The position numbers and the translations under genes are program-made. Under the pieces are notes generated by a model. It made no database searches and had not been told where the DNA came from. It saw nothing but the letters and a program-made list of their open reading frames with translations. Positions 51,001 through 62,351 of a stretch of 64,000 bases of DNA are shown piece by piece; the first letter of the stretch is position 1; each line of letters starts with the position of its first letter. The stretch is taken from the NCBI GenBank assembly GCA_026261815.1, contig JAMPIT010000566.1, forward strand, positions 30,777,001-30,841,000, read 5' to 3'. The DNA is from Monarcha castaneiventris obscurior (lineage: Eukaryota; Chordata; Aves; Passeriformes; Monarchidae).

Positions 51001-53832
51001 CCCCTGTATCCTGCAGCATGCTGGGGGCAAAAACTCCTCAGGTTCCCAGAAACAGGGACATCAGGATGCACTGCAAGAGTGCAAAGAGGATCACGAGAGG
51101 AACTGGGCTATAAGGAGTCAGTCTATGACAGCCTTTGGTCAGAAGCAAAGACTGATGTGAAAAGAGCCAAAGGGAGTTCGGGGGCAAATAAACATTGCAG
51201 TAATAAACTAAACAAGGGTGTGCAAGACTTGTGCAAGAAACTGCAATGATGTGAGCCACGTGCAAAGGCTACAGAGTGTATGCAATTGGTTTCTTTCAGT
51301 TAGAAGTCTGCTTTAAATTCCTATTTAACAGGAACTGTAGCTTTGATTTGATTTTCTCTGATCACAATATAATAGCGTTATTATGACAAGTAACAAATTT
51401 GCATTTAGAAGGCATCTGGAAGAATTATCTTCTCCAGTTGGCCTTGATGATAAATTCAGGCATGGAATATTTTCATACTTTTATTATCTTATAAGCATTA
51501 GCATTGCCTGCAAATCCAAATGTACACTCCTTGGGATTACAGTGCACTTCAGGCTGCCCAGGGGAGAGCTGATGGAGCATCCACACCTCTTCAAGAGCAG
51601 GGAACAGGATTTCCTAATTAGGTCTGGAGCTGAAGACCAGCCTCAGAGCTCAAACAAGTAATGATCCATAGGGTTAGACAAGGTCACAGGAAGGGTCTCT
51701 GCCATGCAGGGAATTACAGCAGTACCTTCTGCTATTTCCCAAAGCACTCATGCACAAAGCAAATTCACATGTAAAATGAACGGAGGAGTTCTCAAGGCCT
51801 GCATTTTTTATGGGTGTAGCCAGCACACTACTCTGACTCTCAGTGTTTAAGCAGCAATTCCTGGATAAGAGGGGATCCCAACGACCTGGAAGTGTCATAA
51901 GGAGTTACAGCAGCCTGTTTGGCTTTCCCAGCCCTTACATTCATAAGCCAGTGACCCTGCTTGCTCACAAACTTCTCACCAAGCTGTACAGCCCATCCAG
52001 CTCTCTTTAGCGAGCAGCACGAGGCAGCTCTTGCCAGACCTGGCCCCTGGCTAGTGCAGAAGCCAGCCCAGCCCAGCCCAGCCCACCTGGAAAGCCTGGG
52101 CTGAGCAGCTCAGGAACCAGGCTGGCTGCACAGCCCTCGGGCAGCCCCGACCATCAAGGGGCACTGCCAAAGCCCAGGCTTCCAAACAGAGCTCCGCCAG
52201 CAGGAGGGCTTCTTACAAACAAACATAAAATGCAACATTTCAGAAGTAAACGTTTTTACATTTACAGAATTCCGTTAAACCCATTGGCAAACTCCCACCA
52301 ACTGCAGCAGGATGCTAGGATTTTACCCTTGGTATTTTAAGAAAAACTACCCAAAAAATCCACATAAATAAGATGAAAAAACCCAACCATCAAACAAGAT
52401 ACTGAGAGACCCTTTGGAGATCTTCACCTAGGGGCTATCAGACAGTCACATACCATTGCAAAGTCCTTGTTAGGCCCAAGTGCTGCCTCACGGTTTTCTT
52501 CTTCAGCCATGTAAACACTAGAGTGACATCTCCAGAGATAGGAAGCCATCTCTCTGTTTCCCCAGGGATTCTGTGGACATCTGATCAAAAATGGTGCTGT
52601 TTTCCCAGGACTCTTCACACGGATGGAGGAGATGCTGCTGGATGGACAGAGTGGAGCTGCCTATCACCCAGCCCAAGGGAGCACAGTGCCAGAGACAGCA
52701 ACGGAAAAGCCAGTTCCTGGAGAGTTTTTTCCAACCACAAGTCTAGACAGGAAGCTTGAAAGAAAAAGAGTTGCTTTATAGAGGTTCAGATTTGATATTT
52801 TTCCTTTTCAAATAAAAGGATATTCCTTTTACATGCTATCATACATTCTGTATATGATAGATAAGACAGAGTGACTGAGGCACACTACAGCTTGTCCTTT
52901 CCTTTTATTTTTCCATGACAAAATAAAAGCTATTCATATTTTTGAATTGCCTACACCGCAACCATTTCTGAAAAATAACACAGCAAATTTTCTATCTAAA
53001 TGCTATGTTAAATTAGAATTAAGATTATGTTAAAATAATAATTACAATAATTTAGTCATTATAAGTAAATTACAAATAGAAACATAAGCACCACATTTTC
53101 ATTTCCTCTGACACAAGTATTATTACCCATAAAACAGTCAAATTCAAGTGTAAATTGGAAATTAAAATATCAAGCATTGCTGCAGAAATGTATAAGGACA
53201 CCAAAGGAGCAACTATGGGCTTAAACCTCCTCAGGTTATAAATGGTTTATATGGCCCCAGACAGTACTAGAACGAGCTGTCATTTACATGGGGATCTGAG
53301 CCCCTGATCATCTTGTGGTGTGATTTCGTTCCTTCTCCTTAGATAAGAGATCTCTGGGACCACGTCCAGGTCTGATAAAACATTATTCCTTAAAAAAAAA
53401 CCAAACATAGACATTAGCAAGAAAAAAAAAAAAAATTGAGCAAAATTGGTGTTGACAATGATTGTATTTCCCACTATATCAGTCACTAGTAAGTAGGAAA
53501 GAAGCTAAAAATGACCTTTAGGAAAAAACCACTTCATATACCAGTGTTTTGAGGAGTAGAGGGAGAGGCTAGATCAGAGTTTGAGGAAGCAGTAGACAAA
53601 TTTCAATTTGTGGGATTCTCCAGCTGCAACCAAAGTGCAGGCTGCAAAGCTGCAAATGGGGAACAGGATCAATAAACCAGAAACCAAAGGGTAAAAGGAC
53701 ATCCCAGTGACACTACCAGGGCCTTCAAATGCCTCCACAGGTCTGGCTGATGTAAAAATTTACACCTTATTTATGCACTTCAGCAGGTTAGCGGTGTAGT
53801 TCCCAGGCATTTAATTCAAACTTGACTTCAGC
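48006..53832. other. Non-coding unique sequence
   Basis: No gene recognised. The first 1.7 kb is AT-rich. GC-rich patches at about 49940-50340 and 52000-52210 have several frames open on both strands (up to 130 codons at 49871-50263), without family resemblance. A 160-codon frame at 50767-51249 (+) also matches nothing known to me. Confidence 0.5.
52065..52084. repeat. Short (AGCCC)4 repeat
   Basis: Four uninterrupted AGCCC units inside a GC-rich patch of about 200 bp (52000-52210) that also contains several further AGCCC and CTGGC words. The patch looks compositionally biased rather than coding. Confidence 0.92.
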
Positions 53833-53923
53833 AGTGCATCCTGATGTCCCTGTCCATGGCAGGGGACTGGACAAGAAGATCTTTCAAGGTCCCTTCCAAC
53901 CCAAATCATTCCATGATTCTATG
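53833..53923 (+). mobile_element. CR1 LINE fragment, 3' UTR only
   Basis: About 90 bp matching the last part of the avian CR1 3' UTR: the CCCTG-TCCATGG-CAGGG hairpin, AAGATCTTTCAAGGTCCCTT, CCAACCCAAATCATT, and the end CCATGATTCTATG at 53911-53923. The hairpin and terminal unit are both recognisable, so the 3' boundary is firm. The copy is severely 5'-truncated and has no coding part. Substitutions such as CATTCCATG for the usual CATTCTATG show moderate age. Confidence 0.93.
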
Positions 53924-56662
53924 TTCCTGTCCTTAGTGTCTGATCTACTTGCTTTATAAAAAAACCCATTGTAGTCAGCATTCATCCCAGAGACCTGTGA
54001 GGCCAGCCCAAAGGTGAAGAGCAAGGATAGCTCCATGGGCAGGCAAAGGTGGCTGAGAAGGCTTTGCCACAGCAGCAGCCCACAAGGGGTACATTGCTGA
54101 CCCAACATTAAAACTCACTCTAGCTGTGCTTGAAAAACAGATGGAAGCTGAAGTGCTGCCTGGAAAGTACTGGTGTTCTCTCAAGGCACTGTTATTATCT
54201 AGATAAGAAATGGAAAAGTATGTTGTTTACTATAAGCTCTGCTTCAAGGACGCTTTTTTTAGTCATGTCTTAGTATCTAATTAATAATCACATTGAAGTT
54301 GCTGTGTTGAATCAAGGTTGTACAAGCAGATCTCTGAAACTGGAAGCTAAGAATATTTTTTTTCACATTTCAGAAGCAAAGATCTTTTATCAAGATTGGC
54401 AGCAAAATTTGTATTTCTTATTTTGTAGTAATAGAAGAGCAAGAGCAACACTGGAATAACCAGATGAAGAAAAAAAATTCCGGCATTAGAAAATCTAGTT
54501 CACTATTTGTGTGGGATGTTATAAAATATCCAGAAAAAAATGGCTTCCATGACCTTAAATATATTTTCATCATTGGCACACACAGATATAAAGCCTCAAA
54601 AATCAGTATTTGGTGCTTTTATTTTGTGGGGCAAGCAAAATACCACTCAAAACTTGCTGTTTATAAAAGTTACAATAGTAAAATATTTCTCCATTGCAAA
54701 TATTCTTCAATTACTAAGTCATTTATAGGAATACTGTAATAAGACATACACAATTTGACTGACATGGAGGTGGAAGTTTCATAAACCAGCATTACTGAAA
54801 GCTAAGTGAAAAACTTCCATTATAAAAATTCATTTGAACATAACAAAATGAATGTTCCTGGAAGAAAATCATTACAGTGCAGATGGTGACCTGCTTGTAA
54901 AATGTACGATTAGCTAAGGCAAAATTTAGAATAACACTACTTGCTTCTTTCCTTTGAAAGAAAATCATGGGCTTTGAAAGACTTTGCTAAAAGAGGATGA
55001 AGCCTTTCAATACCACTCTGGTAAAATGAATTCTTTAATAAGCTTATGATGCCTGAACTCTTTGTCCAAGGAAACAGGTCATTCTTAGGATGGACAGAGT
55101 AAGTGGAGGCTAATTTACAAGCTGGTCCCAAGGTGGGCTATCAAGCATCCCAGAAGCCATTTCAAGCCAAGACGAAGCACATCCATGGGCATGTTTCTAA
55201 CTGGCACTTGGCAGAAGCCACGGCTGCAGCTTCACTGGCGTGGCACGTCTCATGTGCTGAAGTGCTCCTCACAGCACCTGTCTCAGGGCAGAGGGCTCCC
55301 TCCTGCTCTGCACCACACGAGCTTTATTCCCAAAAGGATTTTGTGCATGGGATGATGACCACAAGCACAATCACAAGCTCCTGCAGAGTTTGCAAGCACT
55401 GTTAAGCCTGATTGCTCCTGGAGGTGCTGGGCTTTGCTTCATGAAGGTGCCTCTGCTTCCTGCTAGCCAAGACAAGCATTGGTCCTAAGTGTGGAAAGAG
55501 GGCAAGGATGGAGCAGGTACTGTGACTCCTTTGGCAGAGGGATTGTCTTTGACGTTTGCGGTTCCCCTTATCTGTTTTTATCTTCTTTTTGCTGCTGCCA
55601 GTCATTATATTTAATTTCCTTATTGAACATTTTGCTTTGTGGTTTAGTCAAAGTAGATGCAATCAGCAATACTTACTCAGTTTAGCCTGACATAAATGTT
55701 TAAGGAGGCTCACTGCTGGGCCACATACATGTTGCAATATATAACATTCGTAACATAAACCCAGCTAAATGGAAGAAAAGATGAAAAGGCATGAAAATTA
55801 GTAAGAAAAGCAGACATAACAAGACAGGTAAGTTGATCCACTTTGAACTCATTGTTTCTGCTAATTTGAAGGTTTCTTCGTCCTTCTGGCTGTTCCAACT
55901 CCCCTCCCTGCAGCCCAACTGCTTCCACCACAGCAGGTGGCTCATGCTATGCAAGTTTATGCCAAGATCAAGGGCTTGAGGGATTGAGAGTCTCCTGAGT
56001 AATTCCAGATTTGCTGGGGTAACTTCAGCTACAGTGAGAGATGAGAATTTGATCCGCTGTCCTTAAAGAGATTAGTTTTACGAAGGAGTTATGCAATTCA
56101 GAAAAATGAAGGCTGCAGTCCCACATTCTTCTTCTCCTGTTTTACTGTATTTAGCCAGCCTGTCATACTGCAGTTGTATGTGATAAACAACTGAAATGTT
56201 CGAGTCTACCCCAGGCATTTTATAGTGCAAAGGCATGCATGGGCAATTGCTGCTTCCATATATGATGCAGTATTTTCAAACACTGTGACACCAGTGCCAA
56301 AAGCCAGCATGCTGACAAGAAACGCACCAGCACCTAAATTAAGAAATTAAAGTGTTCTGTATTGCAAAAATCCCATCAATCTCATAAGTTAAGGCTGCCT
56401 TCACAGCTGTTTGTGCTTGATGAATTCCCATAATCTCTTAAATAGGCTTTCTCCACATATCTTTGCATGACAGAGTCAGGGCATTAAGTTTCTATCATTC
56501 CAATAACACCAAGATTTTTCCTTCAGTCTTTTCAACAGTGGATGATATACGTTTGCTGCATATCGTCACCATCTTTCTGAGCTTTCTGAGCTTTACTGAA
56601 GTATGCTACAAAATCCCAGAGTTATATTCTTACAAATGTATTTTTGTTTCAATAATCTCCGT
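53924..56662. other. Non-coding unique sequence
   Basis: Nothing recognised. Frames reach about 100 codons only (55103-55405, + strand), in a GC-richer patch at 55140-55480, with no known motif. Confidence 0.5.
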
Positions 56663-56701
56663 AAAGAAAGAAAAAAAAGGAAAAAAGAAAAAAAAAAGGG
56701 G
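56663..56701. repeat. Polypurine tract, 39 nt
   Basis: An uninterrupted purine run on the + strand, mostly A with scattered G and ending in GGGG. Pure purine/pyrimidine tracts of this length can form triplex DNA, though the low G content makes it weaker than a GA-repeat. No LTR or LINE end adjoins it. Confidence 0.95.
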
Positions 56702-59700
56702 CAAGAAAACCTACTAGAGCTCATCTCTGACTTTCTTTTCCCACAAAGAGGATTTTCCCCTTTTGCTTACAAGAGATGACACCTCCTTCACCTGAAAATG
56801 GATAGGATTCTTGGTGAATCCAATGACAACATAGAAAGGCAAAACAGCAACACTATGACACCACTTCCTGCAACTTAATGCTTTTGAGCCTACTTTCATC
56901 ATCCAGGAGATTTAAATATGGGGGAAGTCCTTCACAGAGGAGACACAGAAACCCCATGGAGAAGGGATGGTGCTGAAAACAGGTAGCTGGCAGGTGCCAC
57001 CTGTGGTGCCACCCATCTGGGACCTGGCACCAGAGAAGCACAGACTTGTATCTCCTTCCTCCCTCCTTTGTGGCCCTCCTGCTCCCCATCGCAGCCCTGA
57101 CCTCCCTGCTGGCAGCCACAAGGACTTCTCTTTAGGGGGAGGCTGTCCCTCTCCATGAATCCAGAACACAAAACCCACAGACACACAGTCCCAGCTCCTT
57201 GCTGGAGTTCTGCCGCAAGTGACCTGATGGTAATGAAGTGAGGACTTGCAACAAAATGGAAATGGAAACAATGAAGTTTTATGCCTTGGAACAAGTTATT
57301 AATTGTAGGCAACCCATGTTGTAAGCATAGTAACTTGAGGCCAGATAGACATTATTACTAACAATCTGATCCAACACCATGCCCTGAATCTGAGGCTAAT
57401 CATGAAAATATTTCTCTCACACCCACTCACTACAACAACAAACACAGCCAAGTGTAATAAATTACCCTTTTTCTGTTGATCTGCCTATGTCCAGAGTTAG
57501 CTGCCTTTCTGTTAAGATCATTCCAACAAGAACAGAGTAAATACTTCTCTAGCTGCCACATTATTGGTAATTGCACCTTTTGAGAGTTATTTTGCCTGGT
57601 TTTACCACCAAGGAAGATATTAATAGATGAACAAAAATAGTGAAAAGAAGAAAAAAGATCAATGCATTAAAAATTGAGCACAACCAGGTCTTTTAAGTAA
57701 ACATATGTACTCCAGCCTCCCGCTGGTAATACACAATTTTCTGGAAAGGTTACACACTTCACATGAAAGTGTTAGTCTTAATGTGTGCCAACTTAATGGT
57801 CCAGCACAGCTCCTCTGTCCCACTGTGGTCCTAGGCCCCAGCCAGCTCTCCAAGCTCACAGAGTAGCTCTGCCTGATCTCCTGCCTCTGTCTCCTCCCCT
57901 GGCCTGTTCTGACCGTGCTTTATCTCATCCATGGGCATCCAAACATGCTCAGGCCCAAGGCAGTGAGGTCAGGGAGCATTGTGAAGCTCAGATTCACCAA
58001 ACCCACCGTGCTTTGCCCACTGCTGCTCTCATGGCCTTTTCCATGATGGTCCAGCCAATAAGAGTTTTCTCCTCTTGAAACCAGTCGTTGACAATTTTCA
58101 TTGTCACCTCTCTTCTTGAGAAGATTGGTTTGTGACTATAACAATTCAATAAATTCATCAAATGTGTTCAAAAGCATTTGTCAGAGCTTGTCCCAGCCTG
58201 GACAAACGTTATTTAGCAACTTCCTTTGACAGAGCTTTTCCCCCTGAATTTAAAAGCAATCATCCATTTTGGATGATACAGGTGCTCAAGTAACAAAAAC
58301 GGGATTAGTGGGGAAATGTGCTCCAGTGAAAAACACTTGGGGTATGAAATGCATTATGAAGGTTAATCATCTACCAGTTAGCACAAGCAGATCTTTTATA
58401 GCATTAAACTGTCTGTAGTAACATAAAATGCAGTGTTGGAATGTAGCAAATGCACCAAAATACCACAAAAGAACATTTTCATATCCATGAATACATATTT
58501 TCCATCCCAAATGAAACTATTGCTTCTTTGAAAGAAACAGATGTTATGGCAAAGCTGGCTTCTCTTTTAGACTGATGGTTTTTGTCAATTTAAAAATTTT
58601 TAGATGGTATTCAGTGATACGATTTTGATCAGTCACTTCTTTACCATGGAAATGGAGGGAAAAATGAAATCTTCCCGAGATGATGAATCTTAATCACAGC
58701 AGGGAAAAGGAGTATTTTATGCTACTTCTGTAGAAGCAGTGACAAAATTATGAGAAAATAAACTGAGGTAGACTGGCAGCTCAATTACACAGCATCACTG
58801 AAAGCAAAAATTTTATGGTTTAAAATATAACATTGCTCAGTACTCTACTTCGGGCTAAATTGATACAGCAAGACAATTCAAAAACTCTTAATGTTCTCAT
58901 TTTATTGTATTTCCCCTTTGAAATTCCTAACCATTCATGACTGAGTAGTAACACAGTGGTCAGGAAGTATGCCTGAAATATTACCAAAGCAATATTACTT
59001 TTCCATTTGTCACTTGCAATAAAGTGAGATGATACACTAAGATCACTATTTTTTCTTAACTTCTGTTTGTGGTAGCTGAAAACATCTGTCCCACACACAG
59101 AAGTGCAGCACAGAGTCAGCTCACACGGCATGAAATGTCAACTCTTTCCAGGCCAAGCAGATGCAAAGATGGGTGGTTTATCACTGGAGTCTTAGAAGTG
59201 CAGTGTTGCCTGCCTGACCCTGCATGCTAAGCACCAAGAGCCCTGTGAATAACATCAGTTTTAACAGATATACTCTGAAATTTGCTAGTGATGTTCTACA
59301 TTTCACTATGGACCCTTTCAATCCTAATCCAATTATAGCAAAGGCTATGAAAATACACCTAGGAAGAGCCTTGATCATGGATGGTTCCACGTTCCATGAT
59401 ATTCATCCTGCACCCTGCTGGGTAAGACAGCAATAGAAATTTCATCCAGGCCAGGAACAGACATACAATTACATTTTTGTTGAATAAGCCAAATCATTAT
59501 ACTTTTATGCAGGCTGCAGAAGGCCAGAACAACATCTGACACAGAGAAATTTTACTGGCATAAGGTTAACTCCTAAATATTGAAAGAGCAGAAGAAGTCA
59601 ACATTGGATGAGGGCTTTGCTTCACATGGCCACAACATTTCTGATCTGATAACCAGGACCAAAAAGTTAGATGGATTTATGATAGGCCCTGCATTCAGTA

Positions 59701-61509
59701 TGAGGAAAACAAATCTTTTAAGAAAGTAATTGTTAACCAAGGAGTGGTCTTGCCTTTGGAAAAGTTACTAAGGTGTTCAATATACTGCCTGTGTTTTCTG
59801 TAACTTGTCCAGACTTATTTCATAAAAATCTTATGAGACTAGAACTGCTCAGTCAGAAAAGAAACAGAAACTTGAATTTTAGAAATATGGAGAATGAAGG
59901 AAATGAAGATTTGACCAACAAGTGGGAAAGATGGAGAGGACCTGTCATAGCCATTCACCCTCCTTGAGTGCTCACTCAGGTCTGTGGGAGACAAAAGAAT
60001 GTCCTCTACTTTTCCTATAATGAAAATTGTTTCAGACTGATCTCTCTTTTCACTAAAAGTCAGAGTGGAGCCTAATGCTCTTTAACACAACTATTAACAT
60101 GTTACTAAGTCCTCAAACATCACATTTTTAAGGAGATTTCAGATAGGAGTTACCATTCCCTGGAGCAGCTTAAGATCATTGTTACTTTTCAGTTTTTGTA
60201 TCCGCCATACATCAACACTAACAGAGCCAAAAATAGCAACATAATTTTGGAGAAGGATATTCTCCCATGTAAACAGTTTATAAATTAAGGGAGGTTTTTA
60301 GATTGGGTATACATCATCAGCAGAGCCATTAAAGTATGGCACAAAGTAAATTGTCTATGAAAACAGAAGAAAACCTTCCATATTTTCTCAGCCTGCTACA
60401 AAGGAAGAAAAATTGCTGAAATTGTTCTTTTTTCTGTGTCTGTTTAAAGTGTCATTGGACTGAACTCTGGATAACATCCAGGAATCTGGAGCCCCCTCTT
60501 TGACTAAACGTATATTTTCTAGAATGGAGCTGGAATTAGTGCTCAACTTCATGTTTCAGATAATCTGCCTTTAACTTACAAGCAATATATAACAAAATAC
60601 TCAAAAATTACCCCTCCCCTGCTAAAAAAAAAAAAAAAAAAAAAAGCCTTTAGTAATAATAGCAGAACACGTATACAGATTTTTATCTGCAGTATAATCA
60701 GTCCAAACTACAAATCCGAAGACTGCCTTCTAGTAAACATCCCACCTTGCCGTAACTTCCCTAGGGGCATATCCATGTTATTTCTAAGACACAGGCAGAG
60801 CAGCATGTGGTGGAACAGAAGAAACATATGGTTTGTGGTTCTTGCCTATGCTCTATTTGACGGTCGTGGGTTTAATAAAAGCTGGTTGGCTTAGGTTAAA
60901 TTACTGGTGCAAAACCAGTCAGACATAGCTGGGCATGTGCACATGTCCTCATGGGCAGGGATCCCAGTGCATGGGGTGTGTGTGTGTAGGAAATGTCTGT
61001 GTGTGGTACGTGTGAACACTCTCTGTTCTTGCTGGTGCTAAAGGAGAGATCCAAGGTAAAAGACAGCAGTCACTGAACCACAGGGAGAAACAAGGCTAGG
61101 CAAAGGAAAAGATAATGAAGAAAAAAAGAAGGGAAATTGGAATAGAGAATAAAGGGAGGAAATGAAAAACTGACGGTACGCATAGCAGAAGGACAAATCT
61201 GTGGCTAACGTACAGGACAAAGAGTCCTTGCCAAGCACCATGTGTAACCACAGTCACATCTTCCCTTACTATTTCAGTTAACACATCTGCCAAGCGAGGG
61301 AAACACTGAGCTAACGCAGGTAGGAAGGATCACAGAAAGTCCTGCAAGTAACGCTGCTGACTTGCTCCTAGCACAAATTGAACTAAAGGTGTCCCTACCC
61401 TTTTGGTTCAAAAGCCAAACAAAGCCCATGTTTTGAAGAGGTCAGAGCTACAACGAACACCTGCTGACAAGACATCTGCCTTGTTTTGATCTGCATCCCA
61501 AAATTACCT
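56702..61509. other. Non-coding unique sequence
   Basis: No exon or transposon recognised. A GC-rich patch at about 56940-57200 has overlapping - strand frames of 88, 119 and 126 codons plus a + strand frame of 63 codons, all without family resemblance. A 22-base A run at 60624-60645 stands alone, with no upstream AATAAA or recognisable gene copy. A short TG alternation occurs at about 60977-60988. Confidence 0.5.
60624..60645. repeat. Poly-A homopolymer, 22 bases
   Basis: Twenty-two uninterrupted A. I looked for a processed pseudogene upstream and found neither a coding remnant nor a poly(A) signal, so I list it as a simple repeat. Confidence 0.95.
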
Positions 61510-61585
61510 GGGAGGGGGTAGCCATGGGGAGGCAGGGGGATCACTGCGGCTTGGGAAGGACCTCGGGTGACAGGGGCTGGTGGGG
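61510..61585 (+). other. G-run cluster with G-quadruplex motif
   Basis: Four G runs of at least three (61510-61512, 61514-61518, 61526-61529, 61535-61539) are separated by loops of 1, 7 and 5 nt, so they fit the standard G3+N1-7 quadruplex pattern on the + strand. Further G runs follow at 61553-61555, 61565-61567, 61573-61576 and 61582-61585. The cluster lies in a GC-rich patch about 450 bp from the LTR. A regulatory role is possible but not shown. Confidence 0.8.
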
Positions 61586-62031
61586 ACAACTGAAAGCAGT
61601 CCCAGCCCATCCATTCTCAGTGGGAGCAGCAGCTATTCCCAGCTGCTCATACTCAGCTTCTCCCTTCCTTTTCCTGCCACCAACGACTCAGGGTGGTGGA
61701 ACTCAAAGCAATCACCTACAAAAATCTCCCCTTGGCTCTCTTGGCTACTTCCATAGAGATGCTAGAGTCTGAGGAGGCCAAACTCCCTTCTCCCTCTGTT
61801 CCACCCAGTACAGCAGGGCAGGAGCTGAGCTGGGCAGGGTAGGGGCTGCCAGGCCGCGGCTCACACTGTGGCCACAGCTGTAAGCCCAGCAGCAGCCACA
61901 CCACAAGTGCCAACACCCTGCTTTGTGCTTTTCCCAGGAAGGACTCCTCCAGTGCAGTTTGGGAATCTCATTTTGTACACAGTGAAGTGCAGTTTTTCCT
62001 CCTAAACGAAGTTGTCCAAAGGTGCCAAAAG
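61586..62031. other. GC-rich non-coding flank of the LTR
   Basis: This stretch has a 120-codon - strand frame (61745-62107) that runs into the LTR and has no gag, pol or env resemblance, so no internal retroviral sequence is evident next to the LTR. That supports a solo LTR rather than a provirus. Confidence 0.55.
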
Positions 62032-62110
62032 TGATGACCACCCAGTGTCGCAGTGATGGACACGAACACGCAGATTCAAACAGCAGGTAGCAGCAGGTCA
62101 GGACCACCGA

Positions 62111-62131
62111 GCAGGGCGAAAAGGGCCCTGC
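62111..62131 (-). promoter_or_regulatory. LTR hairpin at the predicted cap and poly(A) region
   Basis: GCAGGGC (62111-62117) and GCCCTGC (62125-62131) pair exactly around a 7-nt loop. The stem starts 5 nt downstream of AATAAA and covers the predicted transcription start and cleavage interval. Confidence 0.65.
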
Positions 62132-62136
62132 CCACC

Positions 62137-62142
62137 TTTATT
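62137..62142 (-). promoter_or_regulatory. LTR polyadenylation signal
   Basis: AATAAA on the - strand, only 8 nt downstream of the TATA box, and followed by a GT-rich stretch within about 80 nt. It would therefore lie upstream of the predicted transcription start, in U3, as known for alpharetroviruses with a very short R region. Confidence 0.65.
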
Positions 62143-62150
62143 ATCACACT

Positions 62151-62156
62151 TTTATA
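62151..62156 (-). promoter_or_regulatory. LTR TATA box
   Basis: TATAAA on the - strand, within GGTATAAAAG. A start site is expected roughly 25-30 nt downstream, at about 62121-62126. Confidence 0.65.
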
Positions 62157-62233
62157 CCTCTTCTAAGACAATCATACATTGGTGGATGAGGTTAACACCT
62201 CTAGCATTTTACAGTATAGGAACACAGTCTATC

Positions 62234-62258
62234 ACCTTTCTCCGCCTTGGAGAAAGGT
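62234..62258 (-). promoter_or_regulatory. U3 hairpin in the LTR
   Basis: ACCTTTCTCC (62234-62243) and GGAGAAAGGT (62249-62258) are exact reverse complements around a 5-nt loop. It lies about 80 bp upstream of the TATA box. A perfect dyad at this place could bind a dimeric factor or be a structural element; which of these is unknown. Confidence 0.7.
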
Positions 62259-62351
62259 ATGAACAACAATCTAAAAGTTCAGTAAACATCCTTAGCCGGT
62301 TAGAAAAACAAGAGCTATGTTTATAGAAAGAGCATGAGAACTTCTACTACA

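Larger units (their letters stand above)
62032..62351 (-). mobile_element. Solo LTR of an endogenous retrovirus
   Basis: Read on the - strand, this roughly 320-bp unit has LTR order: a start TGTAGTAGAAG at 62351, a U3 with a 10-bp hairpin (62234-62258), a TATA box (62156-62151), an AATAAA signal (62142-62137), a hairpin over the probable start and cleavage region, a GT-rich stretch (about 62090-62060), and an end ATCA at 62032. TG and CA termini are thus present. The flanks carry AAAAG on the left (62027-62031) and a matching AAAAG at 62351-62355 on the right that overlaps the LTR terminal base; loss of one A would make this a 5-bp target duplication. An alternative inner end is the TG at 62046. 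No retroviral coding sequence adjoins it. I infer recombination between two LTRs of a former provirus. Family (ERV class) is not assigned. Confidence 0.68.

Noticed and set aside
56198..56206. GTTCGAGTC, resembling a tRNA B box
   Set aside because: There is no matching A box at the right distance, and the flanks do not fold into a cloverleaf.
56912..57312. Overlapping - frames of 119 and 126 codons
   Set aside because: They share a GC-rich patch with open frames on the other strand and have no family resemblance.
60624..60645. Poly-A run as the tail of a processed pseudogene
   Set aside because: There is no AATAAA just upstream, no coding remnant and no flanking target duplication.
61745..62107. 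120-codon - frame running from the LTR into its downstream flank, as possible internal retroviral sequence
   Set aside because: It shows no gag, protease, reverse-transcriptase or envelope resemblance and no clear primer-binding site; solo LTR fits better.
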